Positions 21,346 through 29,319 of a stretch of DNA of 64,000 nucleotides are shown here, one piece after another. Each line of letters begins with the position of its first letter. Position 1 is the first letter of the stretch. Made by a program: the position numbers and the translations under genes. The stretch is from assembly GCA_944324945.1 (NCBI GenBank), contig CALUYE010000001.1:372001-436000 (forward strand), in the 5' to 3' direction. Source of the stretch: Candidatus Gastranaerophilales bacterium (GTDB lineage Bacteria; Cyanobacteriota; Vampirovibrionia; Gastranaerophilales; Gastranaerophilaceae). The notes under the pieces were generated by a model. It saw only the letters and a list, made by a program, of their open reading frames with translations. It had not been told where the DNA came from and searched no databases.

Positions 21346-22424
21346 TGGAAAGACGCGAGTTTATTAAAAATGGCTTATGTCTGGGATGCATGGGAATATT
21401 GGTTTCAGGATGCAATAATATATTTCAGGCAAACAATGGATTGAAGAATGACAGATTTTATTATAAATCAGAAAATGATTTGCCCAAGACGGTTCGCCTT
21501 GAGGCTTGTTCGTTATGCCAGTTGAATTGCCCCGAGTGTACAACAAGAAAGCTTGAAAAACAAGCTCCTAAAGATTGGCTAGGGTATTTAAAATTCAAGG
21601 ATTTCAAAAAATTTGTCGACGAAAACGATTTTATTAAAGAAATAGAATTATCAAACAACGGTGAAATCTTCCTTAATCCTGAACTTGATGAGATTATAAA
21701 GTATGCGTATGAAAAGGGTATATGGTTGCGTGCAGGCAATGGGGTTAATTTAAATACGGTTTCTGAAACTACTTTAGAAAACCTTGTTAAATATAAATTT
21801 AAAAGAATGACTGTTTCATTAGACGCTGCTACCTCTGAGACATATAAAATATACAGACGCGGCGGCGATTTTAATAAAGTTATAGATAACATTAAAAAAA
21901 TAAACTATTTTAAAAAGAAATACAATAGTGAATTTCCTGTATTGCATTATCAATTTATCTTATTCGGACACAATGAACATGAAATAGAGCTGGCTAAAAA
22001 GAAAGCTAAAGAGCTTAATATGAGAATGAGATTCAGAAGAAACAACAGTATTGAATACTCTCCAATAAAAAATAAAGAGCTTGTTGAGAAACAGACAGGT
22101 TTGAAAATATATGATGAAAAGAATAAAATGATTGAAAAATTATTTTCAATTAAAAAAGGCAGACTCTATGCTTGTTATACATTATTTTATTCGCCTCAGA
22201 TTGACTATAATGGCGATTTATTGGGATGTTGCCAAATATTTTTGGAAAACCTGGGAATAAACGTATTTAAAGAAGGCTTATTGAATGCACTTAATTCGCA
22301 AAATGTAATATATACAAAACACATGCTTACTGATTTATCGATTCCCGTGAAGCAAAATTTGCCTTGTGCAAAATGTTCTAAGTATAGATTCTTAAAAAGA
22401 CGGGGCAAAGGGTTGCAAGTATAG
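21345..22424 (+). CDS. Radical SAM/SPASM-like protein with Tat-type lipoprotein signal, copy 3
   Basis: The 359-residue paralog has MERREFIKN, a Cys-containing hydrophobic stretch (LCLGCMGIL) and VSGC as lipobox, then 'EACSLCQLNCPECTTRK' with the CxxxCxxC motif. The C-terminus keeps CYTLFYSPQIDYNG, LLGCCQIF and PCAKCSKYR. In the strand that carries 'SIDGATPETYK' in copy 1 it has SLDAATSETYK, a change of a conserved Gly to Ala. Its DNA shares a stretch of about 50 identical bases with copy 1 (in the FVDENDFIKEIELSNNG coding segment, near 21611-21660), although flanking parts differ, which suggests gene conversion between copies. Confidence 0.84.
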   Translation: MERREFIKNGLCLGCMGILVSGCNNIFQANNGLKNDRFYYKSENDLPKTVRLEACSLCQLNCPECTTRKLEKQAPKDWLGYLKFKDFKKFVDENDFIKEIELSNNGEIFLNPELDEIIKYAYEKGIWLRAGNGVNLNTVSETTLENLVKYKFKRMTVSLDAATSETYKIYRRGGDFNKVIDNIKKINYFKKKYNSEFPVLHYQFILFGHNEHEIELAKKKAKELNMRMRFRRNNSIEYSPIKNKELVEKQTGLKIYDEKNKMIEKLFSIKKGRLYACYTLFYSPQIDYNGDLLGCCQIFLENLGINVFKEGLLNALNSQNVIYTKHMLTDLSIPVKQNLPCAKCSKYRFLKRRGKGLQV

Positions 22425-22451
22425 ATATAATAAATATTCTTGTGCAAAGTG

Positions 22452-22467
22452 TGTTATAATTCAATTA
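22452..22467 (+). promoter_or_regulatory. Leaderless extended -10 promoter, radical SAM copy 4
   Basis: TGT-TATAAT ends at 22460, 6 nt before the ATG at 22467. An in-frame ATG at 22440 lies upstream of the -10 and is therefore not the likely start. Confidence 0.6.
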
Positions 22468-23555
22468 TGGAAAGACGAGAGTTTATTAAAAATGGTCTGT
22501 GTTTAAGCTGTATTAGTATTTTTGGTGCGGGCTGTAAAAATTCGTTAATTAATGATAATAGTCTTGAAAACGATAGATTTTACTATAAATCAAAAGACGA
22601 ACTTCCAAAAAGAATAAGAATAGAAGCATGCTCCTTATGCCAACTTAATTGTCCTGCATGCACAACAAGAAGACTTGAAAAAAAAGCTCCAAAAGATTGG
22701 CTTGGGTATTTAAAATTTGATGATTTTAAGAAATTTGTCGACGATAATAAATTTGATGAGATAGAGTTATCTAATAATGGAGAAATATTTTTAAACCCGG
22801 AACTTGATGAGATTATTAAATATGCTTATTATAAGAATATAAGCTTAACTGCAAGTAATGGAGTTAATTTAAATACGGTTTCAGAAGCTACTTTAGAAAA
22901 TCTTGTTAAGTATAAATTTAAAAAAATTACCGTTTCTATAGATGGTGCTACTCCTGAAACATATAAAATATACCGTGTGGGCGGAGATTTAAATACGGTT
23001 TTTCGTAACATTAAAAGAATTAATTATTATAAAGAAAAATATAACAGTATATTCCCGAAGCTTACATATCAATTTATTCCATTCGGACACAATGAACATG
23101 AGATTTTATTGGCAAAGAAAAAAGCTCAGGAATTGAATATGGGAATAACTTTCAGGCGTAATATACAAATTAAATATTCACCAATAAAAAACAAAGAACT
23201 TGTTGAAAGGCAAACAGGCCTTAAAATACACACGCAATTAAAAAATTTAATAAAAGAAGATATGGAATTGAAAAAAACATTTGTTTGTTATGGGCTATTT
23301 AATCGTCCTCAGATTGATTATAATGGCAATTTATTGGGATGTCCGAGGATATATATAGGGAGTTTTGGCGCTAATGCATTTAAAGACGGACTTTTAAAGG
23401 CATTGAATGATTCAAAATATATTTATGCGAAACATATGCTTACAGACCTTTCGGTATCTCCAAAGAAAGATGTTCCTTGTTTCGACTGCTATTCGTATCG
23501 AATGTTGAGGAAAAACAACACTCCGTTAAAACGATCTTTTATTGATAATATATAA
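22467..23555 (+). CDS. Radical SAM/SPASM-like protein with Tat-type lipoprotein signal, copy 4
   Basis: From the ATG at 22467 the protein has 362 residues. I choose this start because the MERREFIKN signal aligns with the other copies and the promoter places transcription there. The lipobox region is FGAGC. It has 'EACSLCQLNCPACTTRR' and 'SIDGATPETYKIYRVGGDL'. The SPASM-like part has CYGLF, 'IDYNGNLLGCPRIY' and PCFDCYSYR; the second Cys of the GCC pair in copies 1 and 3 is Pro here. One residue is missing in the NKFDEIELSNNG segment relative to other copies. A short basic tail (to residue 362) extends past the shared end. Confidence 0.83.
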   Translation: MERREFIKNGLCLSCISIFGAGCKNSLINDNSLENDRFYYKSKDELPKRIRIEACSLCQLNCPACTTRRLEKKAPKDWLGYLKFDDFKKFVDDNKFDEIELSNNGEIFLNPELDEIIKYAYYKNISLTASNGVNLNTVSEATLENLVKYKFKKITVSIDGATPETYKIYRVGGDLNTVFRNIKRINYYKEKYNSIFPKLTYQFIPFGHNEHEILLAKKKAQELNMGITFRRNIQIKYSPIKNKELVERQTGLKIHTQLKNLIKEDMELKKTFVCYGLFNRPQIDYNGNLLGCPRIYIGSFGANAFKDGLLKALNDSKYIYAKHMLTDLSVSPKKDVPCFDCYSYRMLRKNNTPLKRSFIDNI

Positions 23556-23596
23556 TACTAAATATTTGCAAACAATTTGTTTATCGGTAAATGGTG

Positions 23597-23612
23597 TGTT
23601 ATAATTAAAGTA
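23597..23612 (+). promoter_or_regulatory. Leaderless extended -10 promoter, radical SAM copy 5
   Basis: TGT-TATAAT ends at 23605, 6 nt before the ATG at 23612. No ribosome site precedes the ATG. Confidence 0.6.
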
Positions 23613-24685
23613 TGAAAAGAAGAAGTTTTATAAAGAGTGCGGTTTGTCTGGGTTGTCTTGGAATGGCAGCAGGTTGCAGTGATTTTTTAAATTTTCAGGA
23701 TAGAAATTCGGAATTCTTTTTAACCGCTGACCAGCTTCCAAGAAGCATACGATTAGAAGCATGTTCGCTATGTCAATTAAGGTGTCCTGCTTGCGTAACT
23801 TTGCTATACCAGAAAAAAGCTCCGAAAGATTGGGTCGGATATTTAAAATTTGATGATTTCAAAAAATTTGTCGATGAGAATGACTTTATTAAAGAAATAG
23901 AATTATCAAATAAAGGTGAAATATTTTTAAACCCTGAACTTGATGAAATAATTAAATATGCGCACCATAAAGGCATCACCTTAACTGCGGGAAATGGGGT
24001 TAATTTTAACTCCGTCTCCGATACCACTCTTGAAAATTTAGTAAAGTATCAGGTTAAGCATATGACAATTGCAATAGATGGTGCCACTCCTGAAACATAC
24101 AAAATATATCGTGTTGGCGGAGATTTTAATAAAGTAATTGATAATATTAAAAAGATTAATTATTTCAAAAAGAAATACAACAGCGAATTTCCTAAGCTTA
24201 CATGGCAATTTATTCCATTCGGACACAATGAACATGAGATTTTATTGGCAAAGAAAAAGGCTCAGGAATTGAATATGGAAATTCTGTATAAAAGAAATAT
24301 GAGAAAAAAATATTCTCCTGTAAAAAATAGAAAATTAGTTGAAGAACTAACGGGGATCATAACTTTTGATAAATTTGACAATTCGCTCAAAGATGATTTA
24401 AAAGAAAAGACTTTTGCCTGCTATAATTTATTTAACTATCCTCAAATAGATTATAATGGACTTCTATTAGGCTGCAATAGGGCTTATATAGGAAATTTCG
24501 GAATTAATGTGTTTGAAGTAGGTCTTTTAAATGCATTAAATTATTCAAAATGTATATATGCAAAAAGAATGCTTACTGATTTTTCTACGCCTCCAAAGAA
24601 CGGCATACCATGCACTAAGTGTCATTCATATACCGTTCTTAAATCAACCGGAAAACCATTAAATAAAGCTTTTTTTAATACATAA
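23612..24685 (+). CDS. Radical SAM/SPASM-like protein with Tat-type lipoprotein signal, copy 5
   Basis: The 357-residue paralog has MKRRSFIKS, a short hydrophobic stretch (VCLGCLGM) and AAGC as lipobox, followed by a shorter linker than the other copies. The motif is 'EACSLCQLRCPAC', then 'AIDGATPETYKIYRVGGDF'. The SPASM-like part has CYNLF, LLLGCNRAY and PCTKCHSYT. A stretch near 24214-24280 is nearly identical in DNA to copy 4, whereas its middle part resembles copies 1 and 3, so it is mosaic. Last gene of the cluster; a stem-loop follows before convergent clpB. Confidence 0.83.
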   Translation: MKRRSFIKSAVCLGCLGMAAGCSDFLNFQDRNSEFFLTADQLPRSIRLEACSLCQLRCPACVTLLYQKKAPKDWVGYLKFDDFKKFVDENDFIKEIELSNKGEIFLNPELDEIIKYAHHKGITLTAGNGVNFNSVSDTTLENLVKYQVKHMTIAIDGATPETYKIYRVGGDFNKVIDNIKKINYFKKKYNSEFPKLTWQFIPFGHNEHEILLAKKKAQELNMEILYKRNMRKKYSPVKNRKLVEELTGIITFDKFDNSLKDDLKEKTFACYNLFNYPQIDYNGLLLGCNRAYIGNFGINVFEVGLLNALNYSKCIYAKRMLTDFSTPPKNGIPCTKCHSYTVLKSTGKPLNKAFFNT

Positions 24686-24702
24686 TAAATATTTGAAGTT
24701 TG

Positions 24703-24736
24703 ACCTTAGTGCACTTAACTATAGTGCACTAAAGGT
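24703..24736. terminator. Stem-loop between convergent radical SAM copy 5 and clpB
   Basis: TTAGTGCAC (24706-24714) pairs with GTGCACTAA (24724-24732), extended by ACC/GGT with one bulge. It overlaps the clpB stop codon. U tracts are weak on both sides, so its strength as terminator is uncertain. Confidence 0.45.
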
Positions 24737-27298
24737 TATTTCATCATTCTTGAAATCGATTTTTATTTTGTCGCCGTCTTGGAATTTGCCTTGTAGGAGT
24801 AGTTTGGATAGAGGGTTTTCGATTAGTTGTCTTATTGTTCTTTTCAAGGGGCGTGCGCCGTACATTGGGTTGTAGCCTTGAAGGGCAAGGTGTTCTTTGG
24901 CTTCTTGGGTTATATTCAGTTCGATTTTTCTGTCTTTTAATAATTCTTTTAAATATTTAATTTGAATATCGACAATTTTTGACAAATCTTCCATTGTAAG
25001 CGCGTTAAAGAATATTGTTTCATCGATTCTGTTTAAAAATTCGGGTTTGAAATATTCTCTTAATTTTTGGGTAATTTCTTCTTTTAACTGTTCTCTGTTG
25101 CTGTTACCCATCATGCCTTTAAGCGCGTTATCAAGAATTAGGTTTGAACCTATGTTTGATGTTAAGATAATAATAGTATTTTTAAAATCGACTGTTTTTC
25201 CTTTTGAATCCGTCAATCTGCCGTCATCAAATATTTGAAGCATAATGTTAAATACGTCAGGATGTGCTTTTTCAATTTCATCAAAGAGAATAACACTGTA
25301 TGGTTTTCTTCTGACAGCTTCCGTTAATTGTCCGCCTTCATCATATCCCACATACCCGGGAGGTGCGCCTATTAATCTCGCTGTTGAATATTTTTCCATG
25401 TATTCGGACATATCGATTCTAATTAAACTGTCTTCATCCAAAAACATAAACTTGGCAAGAGCTTTTGCAAGTTCCGTTTTGCCGACCCCCGTAGGACCCA
25501 AGAATAAGAATGTTCCAATCGGGCGTTTGGGATCCGATAGGCCGCTTCTTGCACGTCTTATGGAATCGGATATAACTCGGACCGCTTCATCTTGTCCGAT
25601 TACTTGGTTGTGAAGAGTGTTTTCCATATCCAAAAGTTTTTGGCTTTCTTCTTCAACAAGCTTTGCAACGGGAACTCCTGTCCATTTTGAAATAATTGTT
25701 GCAATATCGTTTTCATCTATTTCTTCTTTTAAAAGAGTGTTTTTGTGCTCTTGATTTTTACAATCTTTTAATTGTTGTTCAAGTTCGGGCAATTTTCCGT
25801 ATTGCAATTTTGCTGCAAGTTCAAGATTATATTCTCTTTGTGCTTGTTCGATTTTGTGTTTAACTTCTTCAATTTCGCTTTTAATTTCAACTTCACCTTT
25901 GATTGATGATTTTTCTTTTTCCCATTGAGTTTTTAATACTTGCGCTCTTTTATTTACATCATCAAGAAGTGCTTGAACTTTTTTGATTTTTTCTTCATCA
26001 TTATCATCTTTTAAAGACTGTAATTCAATTTGAAGTTGGAGTTTTTGCCTTTCCAGTTTATCAAGTTCTTCAGGCATTGAATCAATTTCTATTCTCACTG
26101 CGCTTGATGCTTCATCAACAAGGTCGATTGCTTTATCGGGTAAAAATCTGTCGGGAATATATCTATCCGATAATTTTGCCGCCGCAACAAGAGCGGAATC
26201 TTTGATTCTTATTCCGTGGTGAACTTCGTATTTATCTTTTAAACCTCTTAAAATTGAAATAGTATCTTCAACAGACGGTTCTTCAACAAGAATCGGTTGG
26301 AAACGACGTTCAAGCGCAGGATCTTTTTCAATATATTTTCTGTATTCGTTAATTGTCGTAGCGCCAAGAGTTCTTATTGCGCCGCGCGCTAACATCGGTT
26401 TTAAAAGATTTCCCGCGTCTCCCGTGCCTTCTGCACCTCCTGCGCCGATTATCGTATGAATTTCATCGATGAACATAATAATTTGTCCGTCTGATTTTTC
26501 GACTTCTTTTAAAACTTTTTTAAGTCTTTCTTCGAATTCCCCTCTGAATTTGGCGCCTGCAATTAATGCACCCATATCAAGAGAAATTAAAGTTGTATCT
26601 TTTAAGCTTTCAGGAACATCTCCTCTTATTATTCTTTGGGCAAGTCCTTCGACAATTGCCGTTTTACCAACCCCTGCCTCACCGATTAAGCATGGGTTAT
26701 TTTTTGTTCTTCGATTTAAAACCTGAATAATTCTTCTTATTTCTTCATCTCTGCCAATAACAGGGTCTAATTTACCCAATCTTGCCATTTGCGTTAAATC
26801 TATAGAATATTTTTCTATTATTTTATAATCTTCATCTGCGTTTTTAGAATCCACTTTTTTATCTCCTCTGATTTTTTTCATGGCATTTAAAATATTAACT
26901 TCACTAATTTGAAATTTATTTACAAGTCTTTTAATATCATTATCTTCAATCTCAACCATTGCAAGCAAAATATGTTCGCCTGAAACAAATTTATCTTTTA
27001 AATTTTTAGCTTTTTCTTTTGCTTTTTCAAATAAGGAAAGAGAATTTTTTGAAAAATAAATTTTATCGCTGATTTCTTGCGTTTTTGCTAAAGAATTAAT
27101 TATATTTTTTACATCAGACACAAAAAGATTGTTGTGTAACTTTAATTCATCAAAAAGCATACTGACAGATTCAATATCAGTTTGTGCCATAACCGATAAA
27201 ATATGAATCGGCTCGATTAAAGTATTGTGATTTTCAATAGCTAAATTTTGCGCATCATAAATTAACTGTTTCGTTGAGTCTGTAAAATTATCAAACAT
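24719..27298 (-). CDS. clpB: ATP-dependent disaggregase ClpB
   Basis: The 859-residue Hsp100 protein has the N-terminal Clp repeat domain, a first AAA+ module with GEAGVGKT near residue 200 and '[20 protein letters not shown]', a charged coiled-coil M domain with '[15 protein letters not shown]' (about 410-520), and a second AAA+ module with [15 protein letters not shown] near residue 600 and '[20 protein letters not shown]'. The M domain and the full length separate ClpB from ClpA and ClpC. It rescues aggregated proteins with DnaK. The ribosome site is AAGGGA. It stands alone; a heat-shock-type promoter could not be assigned. Confidence 0.96.
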   Translation of the reverse strand: MFDNFTDSTKQLIYDAQNLAIENHNTLIEPIHILSVMAQTDIESVSMLFDELKLHNNLFVSDVKNIINSLAKTQEISDKIYFSKNSLSLFEKAKEKAKNLKDKFVSGEHILLAMVEIEDNDIKRLVNKFQISEVNILNAMKKIRGDKKVDSKNADEDYKIIEKYSIDLTQMARLGKLDPVIGRDEEIRRIIQVLNRRTKNNPCLIGEAGVGKTAIVEGLAQRIIRGDVPESLKDTTLISLDMGALIAGAKFRGEFEERLKKVLKEVEKSDGQIIMFIDEIHTIIGAGGAEGTGDAGNLLKPMLARGAIRTLGATTINEYRKYIEKDPALERRFQPILVEEPSVEDTISILRGLKDKYEVHHGIRIKDSALVAAAKLSDRYIPDRFLPDKAIDLVDEASSAVRIEIDSMPEELDKLERQKLQLQIELQSLKDDNDEEKIKKVQALLDDVNKRAQVLKTQWEKEKSSIKGEVEIKSEIEEVKHKIEQAQREYNLELAAKLQYGKLPELEQQLKDCKNQEHKNTLLKEEIDENDIATIISKWTGVPVAKLVEEESQKLLDMENTLHNQVIGQDEAVRVISDSIRRARSGLSDPKRPIGTFLFLGPTGVGKTELAKALAKFMFLDEDSLIRIDMSEYMEKYSTARLIGAPPGYVGYDEGGQLTEAVRRKPYSVILFDEIEKAHPDVFNIMLQIFDDGRLTDSKGKTVDFKNTIIILTSNIGSNLILDNALKGMMGNSNREQLKEEITQKLREYFKPEFLNRIDETIFFNALTMEDLSKIVDIQIKYLKELLKDRKIELNITQEAKEHLALQGYNPMYGARPLKRTIRQLIENPLSKLLLQGKFQDGDKIKIDFKNDEITFSAL

Positions 27299-27401
27299 AA
27301 TAAATCCCTTCTTATATTTTTATTTTATAAGGATATTTTCAAAAACTTCCAAAATTAATATTATTTTAACAATTTAGTGATTTTTAAATATAACAAAAGT
27401 A

Positions 27402-27448
27402 TATTGTCCGCAGCACTGTTTGTTTAAATGACATTATAACGGACAATA
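27402..27448. promoter_or_regulatory. Inverted repeat in front of the small Xre gene
   Basis: TATTGTCCG (27402-27410) and CGGACAATA (27440-27448) are exact reverse complements, separated by 29 nt and ending 5 nt before the Xre ATG. The arrangement fits two half-sites flanking the promoter, perhaps for autoregulation. Confidence 0.45.
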
Positions 27449-27453
27449 ATTGA

Positions 27454-27666
27454 ATGGATAAAGAGTTTTTGCAAAAATTTGGCAAACGAATTAAAGATTT
27501 GAGAAAAATCAAAGGTTATACACAGGATGAATTCTCATTTCGTGCTAATTTAAGCCGCTCAACTCTTGGAAATATCGAAACAGCACAGAATGATGTTACA
27601 TTATCAAAAGTAAAACAAATTGCCGATGCTTTTGAAATTTCGCTATCAGAGCTTTTCATGTTTTAA
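27454..27666 (+). CDS. Small Xre/HTH_3 family transcriptional regulator
   Basis: The 70-residue protein is essentially one helix-turn-helix domain: 'FGKRIKDLRKIKGYTQDEFS' (helices 1-2), then 'RANLSRSTLGNIETAQNDVT' with recognition helix, and 'KVKQIADAFEISLSELF'. It has no partner domain, so it probably binds DNA as a dimer through the helix bundle. An inverted repeat surrounds its promoter region. It converges on the tolC-like gene with 1 nt between stops, and diverges from clpB, so it could regulate either or itself. Confidence 0.85.
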   Translation: MDKEFLQKFGKRIKDLRKIKGYTQDEFSFRANLSRSTLGNIETAQNDVTLSKVKQIADAFEISLSELFMF

Positions 27667-27667
27667 T

Positions 27668-29317
27668 TTATAAATCCGCCGTTCCTTCTTTAATCGGAGC
27701 GCCTACGACGCGTTCAAGTTCGGCTGCGTTAACGTTGTATTCCAGAAGGTTTGAATAATAGTTAAGCTGCGCATTTAAGTATGTATTTTCGGCATCTTTA
27801 AATTCAATAGCGTTTCCTAAACCTACCTGATATCTTCTATAGGCTTGATATTGTTGTTCTTTTGCCTGTTGAAGCGCTAATTTTGCAACAACAAAGCTGT
27901 CATGCGAATTTAAGAGGCTTATATATGCGCTTTTTACTTCAAGATAGACATTTTGGCTTTCCACTTCATAATCCGCAACGGATTTTTTATATGTTGCTTT
28001 TGCTTCATCTACTTGTTTTTTGATTGCAAGAAGATTTAATCCGCTGTAGCTGATTTGAAAACCTGCCTGATAACCGTAATCCATATCCATCTTAACACCG
28101 CCTCTGTTGTATGATGCAAAAGCGTCAATATTGGGCGTGAATTCTCTTTTAGCGCTTCTTAGCCCCATTTCCGCAGCATCCATTCTCTTTTTGGCAGATA
28201 AAAGAGACGGGCGTGATTCTTTTGCGATTTTAATTAATTCATCAAAATTAACCTCGTAAGCTTTTGTATTTAATTTATCTTTTAATTTAACAGACTCCAT
28301 TTCAGGAATCCCGACGGCATTTGCAAGCTGAACCGCTGCAAGTTCAAGAGTATTTTTTGCTTTAATAAGGTTAACTTTAGCGTTTCCAAGGTTGTATTGT
28401 GCAGTTGTAACATCGATTTTTGCTTTTTTGCCTATTTTATAAAAAGCGCTTGCCTGTTTTAATTGAAGTTCGTAATCTTTTACGGTATCTTCATAAACAA
28501 TTTTTTGTTCGGCCGCAAAAAGCATGTTATAGTAAGCGACTTTAACGTTATAAATCACTTGTTCTATGCTCATTTCAGCGTCATATCTTGAGGATTCATA
28601 GTTTCTTTTTGCCATATCGGCACTTGCTTTTGTTTTGCCGAAGTCAAAAATAAGCATATTGGCACTCAATGTCGGAGTGTAGTATAAATCATATTTTCGA
28701 TTCATCATGGATGAAAATGCGCCGCTTGCCCTCATTGTCATCAATGAATCGTTTCTTGAATAACTGACCCCTGCTCCTAATGTCGGAAAATAATTAGACC
28801 AGGCCTGTCCTATTCTTGTTTTATAAATTTCGGCGTTGCTTATGGCTGACATAATTGCAGGGTGGTTGCTTAGAGCAAGTTTTATGCAATCTTCAAGCGT
28901 AACATCTTTTAGGCCTTCGGTGTATTCGATTCTGCTTGTGATTTCGGGGAATTTTGTTTCATACATCCCTTGGGCTTCTTTTGAAGATTTTTGTTTTGTT
29001 TTTTTATTTTCTTCGTTTTTCTTTTTTTCTTTTTTAAAGTTCATCTTCTTTTTTTCAGGTTTAATTATTTCAACTTTTTCTTTTTTTTCTTCCTTTTTAA
29101 CCTTTTCTTTTTTGGTTTTCTCTTTTTTTACTTTTTCTTTTTTAACTTTTTGGGTTTTTACTTTCTTTTCTTTTTGTACTTTTGTTTCTTTTTCAATTTT
29201 TTGTTCCGAAGTATTTGAATCCTTTTTGAATTTAAAAGGAAAATCAAAGGCAAAAGCTGAATTTAGCCCCAGTGATACAATACACAAAGTTAAAAATATA
29301 TTTAAAACTTTTTTCAT
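27668..29317 (-). CDS. tolC: TolC-like outer membrane efflux protein with Lys/Glu-rich N-terminal linker
   Basis: The 549-residue protein has a signal peptide (residues 1-23, ending SAFAF), then about 90 residues made almost only of Lys, Glu, Val and Thr (roughly residues 28-115), then the two-repeat OEP fold that starts 'DVTLEDCIKLALSNHPAI' and ends 'NYYSNLLEYNVNAAELERVVG'. The OEP part forms the trimeric outer-membrane channel for the RND pump encoded just upstream. The charged linker is not part of the TolC fold and would face the periplasm or be surface exposed. Ribosome site GGAG. Third gene of the adaptor-pump-channel operon, 2 nt after the pump gene. Confidence 0.9.
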   Translation of the reverse strand: MKKVLNIFLTLCIVSLGLNSAFAFDFPFKFKKDSNTSEQKIEKETKVQKEKKVKTQKVKKEKVKKEKTKKEKVKKEEKKEKVEIIKPEKKKMNFKKEKKKNEENKKTKQKSSKEAQGMYETKFPEITSRIEYTEGLKDVTLEDCIKLALSNHPAIMSAISNAEIYKTRIGQAWSNYFPTLGAGVSYSRNDSLMTMRASGAFSSMMNRKYDLYYTPTLSANMLIFDFGKTKASADMAKRNYESSRYDAEMSIEQVIYNVKVAYYNMLFAAEQKIVYEDTVKDYELQLKQASAFYKIGKKAKIDVTTAQYNLGNAKVNLIKAKNTLELAAVQLANAVGIPEMESVKLKDKLNTKAYEVNFDELIKIAKESRPSLLSAKKRMDAAEMGLRSAKREFTPNIDAFASYNRGGVKMDMDYGYQAGFQISYSGLNLLAIKKQVDEAKATYKKSVADYEVESQNVYLEVKSAYISLLNSHDSFVVAKLALQQAKEQQYQAYRRYQVGLGNAIEFKDAENTYLNAQLNYYSNLLEYNVNAAELERVVGAPIKEGTADL

Positions 29318-29319
29318 TC

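Noticed and set aside
22440-22466. Nine-residue extension of radical SAM copy 4
   Set aside because: It lies upstream of and across the -10 box and breaks alignment with the other signal peptides.
19143-24685. A classical modified-peptide (RiPP) cluster
   Set aside because: No precursor peptide, transporter or recognition domain lies in or next to the array; the enzymes carry export-like signals instead.
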